From JAUSNA01 sp964568885 (GTDB lineage: Bacteria > Patescibacteriota > Microgenomatia > Levybacterales > GWA1-39-11): 54,040 bases of DNA. The translations under genes were made by a program, and so were the position numbers. Of this stretch, positions 25,366-33,794 are shown piece after piece. The DNA lies in assembly GCA_964568885.1 (NCBI GenBank), contig CAZMSF010000006.1:1-54040 (forward strand), written 5' to 3'. Every line of letters starts with the position of its first letter. Positions within the stretch are counted from its first letter, which is position 1. The notes under the pieces are model-generated. The model saw only the letters and a program-made list of their open reading frames with translations, was not told the DNA's origin and did no database searches.

Positions 25366-26118
25366 CTATTTCTTTCTTGCAATAATCGTCATATCAGTAC
25401 TTAAGGAAGGAGTATATTTAAATAGATAATCGAATGGCACCATATACTTCGGGAGGTAATACACCGTTGACCCTTTTTCAGCAACAATATTAAATCCGTA
25501 CATTTCAAGCATATCTCTAAGTGCTTTTAAAGTAAAAACACGGATGTGCCCCATTGTCTCCCGGTTTGGTGTAAGACGACGAGTAAATTTTAATCCCATG
25601 GTTTTATCAATAGTACTTACTTCGGTAAAAAAAGGCTGGTAACCGAAGAGAAAGATCATCCTATTGAACCATGATGCAAGATTGGGAGTTGTGATTACAA
25701 GGTATCCGTTTTTTTTCAGAACCCTTTTTGCTTCACTGAGAAAATTATCGGGATTTATCACGTGTTCAATTATCTCGGCGGCAATTACCGAATTAAAGAA
25801 TGAGTCTTCATAGGGCCATTTCTCATCAAGATTTGCTATTTTTGCCTTTACTCCTACCCCATTTGCTCTTCTTATCGCGACCTTATTCAAATCGGTTCCA
25901 TAAGCAACGACACCATATTTTTTCATGATAGCCTTTGCCATATCTCCACTTCCGCACCCGGCATCGAGCATTTTGTCTCCTTTTTTAAACACTCTGTACG
26001 ACTTAATCCTGTTAATCAACGCTACGCCGTCCTTCTCGCGTTGGGTAAGCCACGACTCATCATCATATTTCTCATCATAAAATTCGTCACTTCTGAAATC
26101 CGCGATTTTATTTTTCAT
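25366..26118 (-). CDS. Class I SAM-dependent methyltransferase
   Basis: A 250-residue Rossmann-fold methyltransferase. Motif I MLDAGCGSGDMA is near residue 48, an acidic residue ends strand 2 (AYGTDLNK) near 74, and FNSVIAAEIIEHVINPDNFL near 110 with VLKKNGYLVITTPN near 140 complete the Methyltransf_11/23 pattern. It probably methylates a sugar or glycan intermediate in the cytoplasm. The C-terminal part (VFTLKALRDMLEMYGFNIV) is like that of the plus-strand methyltransferase at 31336, so they are paralogues. It is followed by the 747-residue membrane protein and preceded 9 nt upstream by a GT2 gene. Confidence 0.9.
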   Translation of the reverse strand: MKNKIADFRSDEFYDEKYDDESWLTQREKDGVALINRIKSYRVFKKGDKMLDAGCGSGDMAKAIMKKYGVVAYGTDLNKVAIRRANGVGVKAKIANLDEKWPYEDSFFNSVIAAEIIEHVINPDNFLSEAKRVLKKNGYLVITTPNLASWFNRMIFLFGYQPFFTEVSTIDKTMGLKFTRRLTPNRETMGHIRVFTLKALRDMLEMYGFNIVAEKGSTVYYLPKYMVPFDYLFKYTPSLSTDMTIIARKK

Positions 26119-26127
26119 ATTGTTCTG

Positions 26128-27120
26128 TTATCTGTCAAGTTTGTTGAGCAACAACCCTTTGATAAAGTATCCTCCATAAGACAAATGCACAAGAATTATA
26201 CCAATTCCGACGACAAAAGCATTGGGAAGAGATGTCTTATCGATAACCGACATCATACCGATAGTAACAAAGAAAGCCACGGAGAAAAAGAAGAACGGCA
26301 TAAAGGACACATTGAAAATCCCTATAAGAAGAAATAAAAAGAATCCGACAGTAAGAGCGGAGGGTAAAAAATAAAACCATTTTCTCGATGTTTCCGGATA
26401 TTTTTTGGCAAAAAAGCCCCTATGCATTCCCACATTGCCGATTTGTTTGAGCAGATCAAAGAATAATTTTCGCCTATGGTGAAACACTACTGCATTTGGC
26501 TCATAATATATCTTCCCTTTTTTTATTAATTTATTGCAAAGGAATGTGTCCTCTCCCCCATAGAAATCGCAACCATAACCACCCACGCTTCGTAGCACAT
26601 CTTTTCGCACAAGCAGATTGTAGGCCGGCCAGTCGTCAATATAGCACGGTTTTAACGACACGAACCGGTTTTGCGTTGCACCGCTGCAGAAAAAGGATTC
26701 ATAAATATATCCTGAAATTTTCTCGGAATTTTTGTCCTCGGGCGGAGTTGTCCCCGGACCACCGACTGCAACAACATCGTCTCTTTTAAAATTTTTTACG
26801 GCTTCAGCCAACCATTCCGGCTCCGGATACGCATCATCATCTATGAATGCGCAAATATCTCCTTTTGCTTTTGTTAATGCAATATCCCGTTTCACAGCCG
26901 GACCGGTTTTTCTTTTGTGGGTTAATACAAGTCTAGCTTTAGGGATCCTTCCGAGTGGTATTTTTTTATCACAAACAATTAGAATTTCATATTTTGGATA
27001 CTTCAATTTTGAATACTTTTTGAAATCGTCAAAAAAACGTTCGCTCACAACATAGAGTGGGATTATTATTGAGACAGATGGTTTTGCAGATAAATTCTTC
27101 AATCTTTTTTTGCTAATCAT
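26128..27120 (-). CDS. GT2 glycosyltransferase with C-terminal membrane segments
   Basis: About 330 residues from ATG 27120, which follows the upstream stop by 7 nt and has a purine-rich AGAAGAAAA just before it. An in-frame start at 27141 would overlap the previous gene. The GT-A domain shows VSIIIPLYVVSERF, a metal-binding FIDDDAYPEPEW near 105, and GGYGCDFYGGEDTFLCNKLI near 180. Two to four hydrophobic segments follow from about residue 250 (FLPSALTVGFFLFLLIG). The enzyme therefore sits in the membrane with its active domain in the cytoplasm, as in several archaeal and CPR GT2 enzymes. Substrate unknown. Confidence 0.9.
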   Translation of the reverse strand: MISKKRLKNLSAKPSVSIIIPLYVVSERFFDDFKKYSKLKYPKYEILIVCDKKIPLGRIPKARLVLTHKRKTGPAVKRDIALTKAKGDICAFIDDDAYPEPEWLAEAVKNFKRDDVVAVGGPGTTPPEDKNSEKISGYIYESFFCSGATQNRFVSLKPCYIDDWPAYNLLVRKDVLRSVGGYGCDFYGGEDTFLCNKLIKKGKIYYEPNAVVFHHRRKLFFDLLKQIGNVGMHRGFFAKKYPETSRKWFYFLPSALTVGFFLFLLIGIFNVSFMPFFFFSVAFFVTIGMMSVIDKTSLPNAFVVGIGIILVHLSYGGYFIKGLLLNKLDR

Positions 27121-27127
27121 TTTTCTT

Positions 27128-28354
27128 CTACATATAATCAAGTTTAGAAAAATCCCGGGTGGGGTTTGTCAAATATTCTTCAATCACTTTGTATTCGTAC
27201 CGGATGATCTTTTTAAAATCAAACTTTTCCCCCAATTTTCTTCGCGCGTTTTTTTCTTCAGCCGTAGTTCCCGCCCTTAACATTGCGTTCAATTGTTCTG
27301 AGAATGATTTATAATCTCCGTCTTTGAAGTATCGTACAGAATCTTTATAAAGGCTCTTTATTCCATCTGCTTCCGTTGCCAAGACTCTCTTTCCCATCAT
27401 AAGGGCAGATATTATCTTTGCGCATTCGACAGTGTTTGAAGTCTTTGTTATTTTGAAAGGTGCAAGACAGACGTCAGCTATAGAAATATATTTATATGCT
27501 TCATTAGCAGGCTTGAAAGAATCAAAAACGATATTTCCCTCCAATTTATCCGCTCTGACTTTCTCTTTCAATTCGTTTAGGTACTCCTTGTTTCCTTTCC
27601 CTATTATAAGAGCCTTAATATTTCTATTATTTTTTACGAATTCAATTATCAGCTCTACTCCATCCAATTTTGATAGGTCTCCACCGTAAAAAAGTATTTT
27701 ATCGTCTCCCGAAAAATTATATTTCTTGAGGATTTTTTTATCTTTTTCCATCTTCAAAGGGTAGTAGTCAAGCATGATTCCATTTGGGATAACCACGCAT
27801 TTCTTTCTGTCAACACCGAATGTTTTTACCAAATAATCCCGTTGGGTATTAGTATCAAGAAAAATGAGGTTCGGCCGTTTTAAAGCATACGTTTCGATAC
27901 GATGAATTATTTTTTTTAGATACTTTCCAAATGGCATACCAAATTCATCGTACAGGTCGGAATAAAAATCACATATATCTGCAAAGTACGGAGTCGTATG
28001 TTTGAGGGTTAGAGATATAAAAAAGGATATGTAGGTGGTTCCGGTACGGATAAAATCAACTTCATTATTTTTTGTAAATCTGAATTTTATAAGGTATAGC
28101 AATAGCATAATCATATTTGTAATCCTGTAAGTCAATTTATATTGGTTCTTTTTGAAATCCCCCGAATTAAAGTAAGCCGGATGAATTGAAACATTTTCGT
28201 TTTTGAATTTTTCTTTGGCTTTCGGAGAAATCACAAAAACTTTGCCCAAAAATTTTTGAGGGGCCAGATCCACGAAAAGGACATTTCTGTATGGACGTAG
28301 ATACGAAGGGGTGGGAAAATCGGTAAGGGTGAGAATGTTATATTTTTTTTGCAT
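27128..28354 (-). CDS. GT4-like glycosyltransferase without a clear E-x7-E motif
   Basis: A 408-residue GT-B protein. YADICDFYSDL-like sequence (FADICDFYSDL) near 120, VIPNGIMLDYYP near 185 and FYGGDLSKLDGVELI near 217 mark the two domains. The donor motif region reads PFKITKTSNTVECAKIISALMMG, in which the usual pair of glutamates seven residues apart is not evident, so it belongs to a divergent GT4 subgroup. The N-terminus lacks the common GG loop. Its start overlaps the zinc-ribbon methyltransferase gene by 17 nt. Substrates unknown. Confidence 0.82.
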   Translation of the reverse strand: MQKKYNILTLTDFPTPSYLRPYRNVLFVDLAPQKFLGKVFVISPKAKEKFKNENVSIHPAYFNSGDFKKNQYKLTYRITNMIMLLLYLIKFRFTKNNEVDFIRTGTTYISFFISLTLKHTTPYFADICDFYSDLYDEFGMPFGKYLKKIIHRIETYALKRPNLIFLDTNTQRDYLVKTFGVDRKKCVVIPNGIMLDYYPLKMEKDKKILKKYNFSGDDKILFYGGDLSKLDGVELIIEFVKNNRNIKALIIGKGNKEYLNELKEKVRADKLEGNIVFDSFKPANEAYKYISIADVCLAPFKITKTSNTVECAKIISALMMGKRVLATEADGIKSLYKDSVRYFKDGDYKSFSEQLNAMLRAGTTAEEKNARRKLGEKFDFKKIIRYEYKVIEEYLTNPTRDFSKLDYM

Positions 28355-29213
28355 AGATAACGAAGGAGTCGGCTCTACCGCTAATCTGCTCTATTGCAAG
28401 CAAAGGCAAGAATGCGATAGACACCAGTGCTAACGCAAAAACGGAATTTTGCATTCCAAAAAAAGAACAGAATGACCCTGGCGAGGAAAGTAAGGAATAG
28501 GTTCGTTTATAGATAACTTTGCATCCATTTTTTTCCAAAAAATCCGACACGGATGGAATGTTCATTATGCAGTAATGGCTGTCAACATCAAGAGTAAACC
28601 ACTTCTTTCCGAATATTTTATAAGCAAGTGAATCGGAATTAGGAGAAAGGATAACAATTGTTCCACCATTTTCGGTACTACCTATCATGCGCTTTAAAAA
28701 TAGTTTTGGGTTTTGAGAATGCTCTAATGAATGAGACGAACGCACTATAGAATACTTCCTCTTAATCTTCAATGTCTCGAAATTACCAATAGTGATATTT
28801 TTGTTTTTCAAACCATAATCAACAATGTCGCATCCATGCTTTTCCCATTTCCTCGGCAAACCGGCAAGAAAAGAGCCTTTTCCGCATCCTACGTCAAGAA
28901 TGGATTCTTTATCGGAAAAATTAATTTGCGGCCTTCCTCCCAACAAAGGCGAAAACAATATATTGAGTAGTTTTTTCCCATCGGTATTATTGACAAAAAG
29001 CGAAACAGAAAAATTAATCCATTTTTTATATAACCTGCTTCTTATACTGCTTTCGTATCGGTTATAACTATAATCTGTAAATGTTGCATTCCTATCCTGG
29101 GATTCGTTTCTCCGGTTAGGAGTAAGACAATTACACGAATGGCAATATATCCCACTCAGGCTTTTTCCACAGAATTTGCAATTTTTATTTTTTCGCGAAT
29201 TCTTTTTTTGCAT
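28338..29213 (-). CDS. Methyltransferase with N-terminal zinc ribbon and C-terminal membrane segment
   Basis: A 291-residue protein. A zinc-ribbon candidate (C12-x2-C15, C24-x2-C27) is followed by a linker and a class I methyltransferase core: ILDVGCGKGSFLAGL near 105, GCDIVDYG near 127, SSHSLEHSQNPKLFL near 155 and GGTIVILSPNSDS near 185. A hydrophobic segment near 255-275 (VFALALVSIAFLPLLAI) suggests membrane association. Zinc-ribbon plus methyltransferase recalls sugar C-methyltransferases of the NovU/TylCIII type, but the ribbon is shorter here. Its start overlaps the end of the 673-residue membrane protein gene by 29 nt, indicating coupling. Confidence 0.85.
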   Translation of the reverse strand: MQKKNSRKNKNCKFCGKSLSGIYCHSCNCLTPNRRNESQDRNATFTDYSYNRYESSIRSRLYKKWINFSVSLFVNNTDGKKLLNILFSPLLGGRPQINFSDKESILDVGCGKGSFLAGLPRKWEKHGCDIVDYGLKNKNITIGNFETLKIKRKYSIVRSSHSLEHSQNPKLFLKRMIGSTENGGTIVILSPNSDSLAYKIFGKKWFTLDVDSHYCIMNIPSVSDFLEKNGCKVIYKRTYSLLSSPGSFCSFFGMQNSVFALALVSIAFLPLLAIEQISGRADSFVIYAKKI

Positions 29214-31206
29214 ATATTATAAATAGGATAAAAAATATCCCAACAAATAATTTTTCAATCATGACAATTGACTCAAAAAGAGAAGAATTTTTGTAATGGA
29301 ATCTTTCACCTTTACCCTTGAAAAGCATTGATGAAAAATTTACTCTATTTATAGCACGCTCATTCTCTTGAGACAACCAGTTCAAGTCAAACGACTCATT
29401 TAGAACCGTGAAATTACTTCCCAAGTGATTTATTTTTTCTTTTCCGGAATCAGAATAGATTACATTAACTTTGTTGTCCTTCACAAAACGGTCCAGTTGT
29501 TCGATTGAACCCTTAAATTCAACGACTTCGGGAGAAACCGCAAGCCTGGATTTATAAACATCCATATTGCCATATGATTTATATAAATAGACATCATTAA
29601 GGTTTTTTAGGCATTTATTTGCAATTGAAATATATTCTTCCGTTGTAGAGTCACCAAGTTTCGGATTGTTGATGGAATTATTGTCAATTATTACATTTAT
29701 TTTTTGTACCCCTATGAGCCAACTGAGAAGAGCTTTATCTTTGCATTTCTTGAAATAGATTTCTTTGTCTATAAATGAGAGAAAATCTTGGTAGTTTGTA
29801 GTCATATATGTTATTTCACGATTCTTTGTAAGCCAAAAAGCCGGTGATGGAAAATGAGTCATATCTTTTGTAAATGTTTTCGTGACGTATGCTTGCGGAG
29901 GAAGCCATAAATTTCTGTCCGGGTCGTTTGCCAATCCATCGCTTAATTTAAAATATTCTTTTGGAATATTTAAAAACTGGTAATACTCATTGAACGCCTG
30001 TTTATTTGTGGCAAGGATAAATCCGATATTTGAAATTGCGATAAGAATTCCAAGAAGAAGTATTTTTTTTGTCCGCTTCGTTAAATAGAAAATGTTCTTT
30101 CCCACAAAAGATACAATAAGCGCCACGAAGAATACGTAATATGTACTTGTATCTTTCACCAGCCAAAGCAACTGGTTTAAAGAAGTCTTTTCGATAATTT
30201 GATATATTTTTGGGAACGTACCATAACCTACCAGAATAACTAAGAGAATCGAGGTTCCAACCAAAAGCATCAAATCGTTTCTATATTTTACTTTTTTCTT
30301 TATAGCAGTTAAAAGGAATAACACAAAAATAATGAGCCCACTGCTAATTATTACAGGGAACTCTAAAAGTGCGTTAAATTGATGAGTGCCACTTATCGAT
30401 GAGATGATATTACTTTTGTCGGAAAGGCGCATAAGGATGGCCTCGGTAGTCGAGCTCTCATGGAGTGATTTTGTTATCAAAAAACCGGAAAATATCGGCG
30501 TTATTATATGCAAAAGTGTTATCAGACATAGTAATGCAAGAAGAACTCCTTTTTTAATCAGTTGAACGTATTTATCTTTTTTTAATACCGTCAATATGGA
30601 AATAATAAAAAGCAGTACCGAAGCGCTAACATATAGAACAAATAATTGGGGCGTTACATTCCCGAAAAAAAGCAACACCGGAGTTGCAAAAAGATATTTA
30701 TTAAAAATTGCTTTAGACCTCAGATATCTGTAAAAACACAATAGGTAAAGCGGAAAGAAAATTGCCCCATAAAGAATAGTAAAATGTACGTATCTGTCAA
30801 ATAGCGCGGGGTTAATAGCATAGTAGAACGCAAGAGAGCTCAAAAAAAGGTTCAGCTGCCAACTCAATGGTCTTTTCTCCGATATCATAAAAAGGACAGT
30901 CTTCATTGATAAATAAAGAGCGATTGGAATCCCAAAGAAAATTAACACAAGAACTAATTGATAAGGAATAAGTTGAAGCACTAAAAAGAGAGAATAAAAA
31001 GGAATATACATAAACGTATTAACCGAAAATCTTGTGCTGAAAATATGCGTAAAATATTCTGATATATGATTCTTGTCTATATGCAATCTAAAATCACCGG
31101 CTAAAAAATAACGTCCGAAATGATAATCCATCACGTAATATACGATAAAAAGAATGAGTGCTATAAATAGCAGGTCAATAAGCAATGAAGAATATCTTTT
31201 AATCAT
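29185..31206 (-). CDS. Giant multi-pass GT-C/YfhO-like membrane protein, paralogue A
   Basis: A 673-residue protein with about 12 membrane segments, an extracytoplasmic domain (about 410-640) and a last C-terminal membrane segment. The first outer loop has FLAGDFRLHIDK near residue 34. It is clearly paralogous to the 674-residue protein at 34708-36732: both share GDFRL, NP-x(3)-[DN]-RYVH[FY]T, an ESST-x-E(P) stretch, SGT-x-F, THFPSP-x-[FI]-WLT, an NESFDLNW-type motif and VNF-[SA]-SMLF with FHYK. Catalysis is unproven, but the acidic loop and topology fit GT-C enzymes using polyprenyl-phosphate sugars. It is the first minus-strand gene left of the divergent promoter region. Confidence 0.72.
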   Translation of the reverse strand: MIKRYSSLLIDLLFIALILFIVYYVMDYHFGRYFLAGDFRLHIDKNHISEYFTHIFSTRFSVNTFMYIPFYSLFLVLQLIPYQLVLVLIFFGIPIALYLSMKTVLFMISEKRPLSWQLNLFLSSLAFYYAINPALFDRYVHFTILYGAIFFPLYLLCFYRYLRSKAIFNKYLFATPVLLFFGNVTPQLFVLYVSASVLLFIISILTVLKKDKYVQLIKKGVLLALLCLITLLHIITPIFSGFLITKSLHESSTTEAILMRLSDKSNIISSISGTHQFNALLEFPVIISSGLIIFVLFLLTAIKKKVKYRNDLMLLVGTSILLVILVGYGTFPKIYQIIEKTSLNQLLWLVKDTSTYYVFFVALIVSFVGKNIFYLTKRTKKILLLGILIAISNIGFILATNKQAFNEYYQFLNIPKEYFKLSDGLANDPDRNLWLPPQAYVTKTFTKDMTHFPSPAFWLTKNREITYMTTNYQDFLSFIDKEIYFKKCKDKALLSWLIGVQKINVIIDNNSINNPKLGDSTTEEYISIANKCLKNLNDVYLYKSYGNMDVYKSRLAVSPEVVEFKGSIEQLDRFVKDNKVNVIYSDSGKEKINHLGSNFTVLNESFDLNWLSQENERAINRVNFSSMLFKGKGERFHYKNSSLFESIVMIEKLFVGIFFILFIIYAKKEFAKK

Positions 31207-31335
31207 TTTGTATTGTTTGGGAGGGCTAAAATAAAATTAAGCATAGCAAATATATAAGGTTCTGTAAATAGAATTTTAGCTCATTTGTCCTAAAATTGTC
31301 ATTGAATTTTTGACAAATATCTATATACTTAGCTC
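31207..31335. promoter_or_regulatory. Divergent intergenic promoter region
   Basis: This 129-nt AT-rich stretch separates the minus-strand giant membrane protein from the only plus-strand gene. For the plus strand: TTGAAT (31302-31307), 16 nt, TATACT (31324-31329), then 6 nt to the ATG at 31336. For the minus strand: TTTACA (on plus 31263-31268), 17 nt, TATGCT (on plus 31240-31245), giving a leader of about 27-30 nt before the ATG at 31206. Neither start has a Shine-Dalgarno motif. All assignments are by eye. Confidence 0.4.
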
Positions 31336-32109
31336 ATGAGATATAGCATTGCTGCAGACGTTATATTCAAAAACCGTGATTTTGTAAGTCATCCTTTAAA
31401 AAAATTTCTTAATACTCTTTATACCAACGCCCGCATAATGAATGACTCCGGAATAATTGAAATGATCCAAACGAAATCCGATGGAAAATTAGTCGACTTG
31501 GGTTGCGATGACGGAAAACTAACCGTTTATCTCGGGAAAAAAATGAAATCAAAGAATATATGGGGCGTTGATGTTGTTACCGACCGGTTGAAACTTGCAA
31601 AAAAAGCCGGAGTCAACACTATTAACGCAAATATTGAAGACAACTTTCCCCTTAAGGATGATTCCGTTGATGTCGTTACTGCTAACCAAGTCATTGAGCA
31701 CGTCACAAATCTTGATCACTTTGTAAGCGAGATATACAGAATATTAAAACCGGGAGGATACACGATTATATCTACCGAAAATGCAAGCAGTTGGTGCAAC
31801 ATTTTTGCCTCAATAATGGGGTGGCAAATCTTTTCACTTACTAATTTCAGCGCTAAAAAATGGGGACTCGGGAATCCGATAGCTCTTCATCAGGATGACC
31901 AAAGTATCTATAAGGAGTGGACTCACAAAACGATTCTCAATATATCCGGACTTGCCGCCCTGCTAAAATTATATGGATTTGATATTGTGGAGGTGCGGGG
32001 TGCCGGGTATTTTCCACTGCCAAACAGTTTGGGCAATTTAGATAAAACCCATTCGCATTTCATGACTTTTAAAGCCAGAAAGACAAAGTCCAAAAAATTG
32101 ATACAGTAG
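31336..32109 (+). CDS. Class I SAM-dependent methyltransferase (only plus-strand gene)
   Basis: A 257-residue methyltransferase. Motif I LVDLGCDDGKLTVYLG near 52, WGVDVVTDR near 77, VDVVTANQVIEHVTNLDHF near 113 and LKPGGYTIISTENAS near 137 define the Methyltransf_11 fold. It shares its C-terminal plan (LKLYGFDIVEVRGAGYFPLP) with the paralogue at 25366-26118. A methylated sugar or lipid-linked glycan is the likely target. The gene is inverted relative to everything else here: divergent from the 673-residue membrane protein and convergent with the formyltransferase gene, whose stop is only 10 nt away. This could reflect separate control or a past inversion or insertion. Confidence 0.9.
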   Translation: MRYSIAADVIFKNRDFVSHPLKKFLNTLYTNARIMNDSGIIEMIQTKSDGKLVDLGCDDGKLTVYLGKKMKSKNIWGVDVVTDRLKLAKKAGVNTINANIEDNFPLKDDSVDVVTANQVIEHVTNLDHFVSEIYRILKPGGYTIISTENASSWCNIFASIMGWQIFSLTNFSAKKWGLGNPIALHQDDQSIYKEWTHKTILNISGLAALLKLYGFDIVEVRGAGYFPLPNSLGNLDKTHSHFMTFKARKTKSKKLIQ

Positions 32110-32119
32110 CAGTAAATTT

Positions 32120-32938
32120 TTACTCCTTTACTAAATTGAGAATATAGTAAGGAATATCGTACATTTCAATTGTTTTATATCTTCTCCTAAACCGTCTGAA
32201 GTCTTTAAGATTTGGCAGCGAATAATACGTTTTATTGGTATTGGAATTACGTTTCGCGGCCTTTTTTTGTTCCAGGTTATCCAAAGCCTTCAATGTTGCT
32301 TTTATACTAATGGCAAAACCGGTTACGTAATTTTTGAATAATGAGTTTTTCCCATTAAGCTCTGTTTCTTCTTGATAAATGATATCCCCTTCATCAATTT
32401 TTTTAACCATGTAATGGATAGTTGCTCCGAATTTTTTTTCCTTATTGAGCATTGCCCAAAAAACAGGCAAAACACCTCCATATTTTGGTAGTAATGCCGT
32501 GTGTCTGTTAATACAGGCAATCCTTGGCAACTTAAGCAGCTCTTCTTTGAATATGTGTCCATTGGAGGAGATGAGAATATCAATTTTTTTTCTTCGTAGA
32601 AATTGTAAATGTTTCTCGTCATTAACGTTATAGCTTTCCACAATCGGAATATCATATCTTTTGCATATATGCTTGAGTGAGTAATTGCCACTGTAATCAA
32701 TTTGCCCCAATATGCTTCTTATGGCACTTAAGAACCCTACATATATAAATCCTTTTGTTCCCCAAATGTTAAATTGTAGTTGATATGGGGAGAAGAAACC
32801 TTTTCGATTTCTATCTCGTGCCACGGTTACACCGACAATTTTGTATTTGTCATTTTGCAAGCCCTTTATTATTCCCAGTAAATAATAGGGATGGAATATG
32901 TTCTCTTCAGCGAGAATGAGATATATATTTTTTTTCAT
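32120..32938 (-). CDS. Formyltransferase-fold protein (sugar N-formyltransferase-like)
   Basis: A 272-residue protein of the 10-formyltetrahydrofolate-dependent formyltransferase family (Fmt/PurN fold). The catalytic triad pattern is visible: N144 and H146 in CINRHTALLPKYGG, and the Asp in KKIDEGDIIYQ near 182-185, with ILISSNGHIF near 121. It lacks the C-terminal tRNA-binding domain of methionyl-tRNA formyltransferase, so a small molecule such as an amino sugar is more likely. ArnA, WbkC and VioF are known sugar formyltransferases in polysaccharide pathways. Its start overlaps the NodB-type deacetylase gene by 32 nt. The sugar is unknown, and no sugar aminotransferase with a PLP lysine is in the window. 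Confidence 0.85.
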   Translation of the reverse strand: MKKNIYLILAEENIFHPYYLLGIIKGLQNDKYKIVGVTVARDRNRKGFFSPYQLQFNIWGTKGFIYVGFLSAIRSILGQIDYSGNYSLKHICKRYDIPIVESYNVNDEKHLQFLRRKKIDILISSNGHIFKEELLKLPRIACINRHTALLPKYGGVLPVFWAMLNKEKKFGATIHYMVKKIDEGDIIYQEETELNGKNSLFKNYVTGFAISIKATLKALDNLEQKKAAKRNSNTNKTYYSLPNLKDFRRFRRRYKTIEMYDIPYYILNLVKE

Positions 32939-33794
32939 ACAAAAAATCCCTAAACCTTTGAAATTCGAAATTTCCGGTCAGAAAATCATATAACTCCTTT
33001 ACATTTCGGGTGTACGGAAAAAATAACGGATTTGTGAGTATGCTCTTTTTTTCATCCGGTTTGTACACGGGGTGTTTTGATGTCGGTGCAATCAGCTGCC
33101 AGTTATGGATGAAGGTGTTAATCCTCAATCCTAAATTATCTGCCTTTCTGAATTTATTCTCGTAATATTTTTTTCCCAAAATGCTCCAAAAATAACTGGA
33201 ACCGAAAGGTATTCCGAATTTAATGATGTTTTTGATACTCATATGGCTCGGGTATTTAATTTCCGACAGGGCCGGCCTATAATTCATTTTTGAAGTTGAG
33301 ACGGGTATCTCAAGAATTCCGTCCTTTTTATAGACCATATTCGAATTTCCGTAGATGGAGGATGAGTATTCAAATCCGTATTTTTTTAAAATCCGGTATC
33401 CTTTTTTGTAAAAAATTATTCCGGGTGCTTGATATCCTATTACCTTGTATTTTTTCAACAACCGCTTTGACAATTCCAATTCCCGTACCAATGCTTTTTC
33501 GTCTTTAATAAATAAATGCGTATGTCCATGCCACCCGATTTCGTGTCCATCCTTAAGAATAGTCTCTATCAAACCGGGATATAACTCCTCTAACTTGAAT
33601 ACAATAAAAAAAGTTATCTTTTGTTTTTTTTTCCGTAAGTCTTTAAGAATCTGCTGAATTACCTTTTTTGAATACCCACCCTCAAGCCTTCTCAGCTGCA
33701 CGAGAGATAAGCTTTCCTTGTTCATTTGTTCGGAAAATATCCACGACTCAAAGTCAAATCCCATCAAATGTTTTGATTTTGTTCCTTCTTTCAT
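32907..33794 (-). CDS. NodB-family polysaccharide deacetylase/deformylase-like protein
   Basis: A 295-residue carbohydrate esterase 4-type protein. Motif 1 is GFDFESW with the likely base D14 and E16. Motif 2 is GHEIGWHGHTH, in which H89 and H93 form the H-x3-H metal site. The later YQAPG near 119 replaces the usual R-x-P with Q. No signal peptide is present, so it probably acts in the cytoplasm on a nucleotide- or lipid-linked sugar and not on cell-wall polymer. ArnD, a deformylase of the lipid A aminoarabinose pathway, belongs to this fold and has nearly the same length. The overlap with the formyltransferase gene suggests both act on one amide-bearing sugar. Confidence 0.87.
   Translation of the reverse strand: MKEGTKSKHLMGFDFESWIFSEQMNKESLSLVQLRRLEGGYSKKVIQQILKDLRKKKQKITFFIVFKLEELYPGLIETILKDGHEIGWHGHTHLFIKDEKALVRELELSKRLLKKYKVIGYQAPGIIFYKKGYRILKKYGFEYSSSIYGNSNMVYKKDGILEIPVSTSKMNYRPALSEIKYPSHMSIKNIIKFGIPFGSSYFWSILGKKYYENKFRKADNLGLRINTFIHNWQLIAPTSKHPVYKPDEKKSILTNPLFFPYTRNVKELYDFLTGNFEFQRFRDFLYEKKYISHSR

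Noticed and set aside
32111..32132. Palindrome AGTAAA-TT-TTTACT and a second TTTACT between the convergent genes, as a bidirectional terminator
   Set aside because: The stem is only A/T-rich with one G-C pair per arm and the loop is too tight. It overlaps the formyltransferase stop codon and would be a very weak hairpin.
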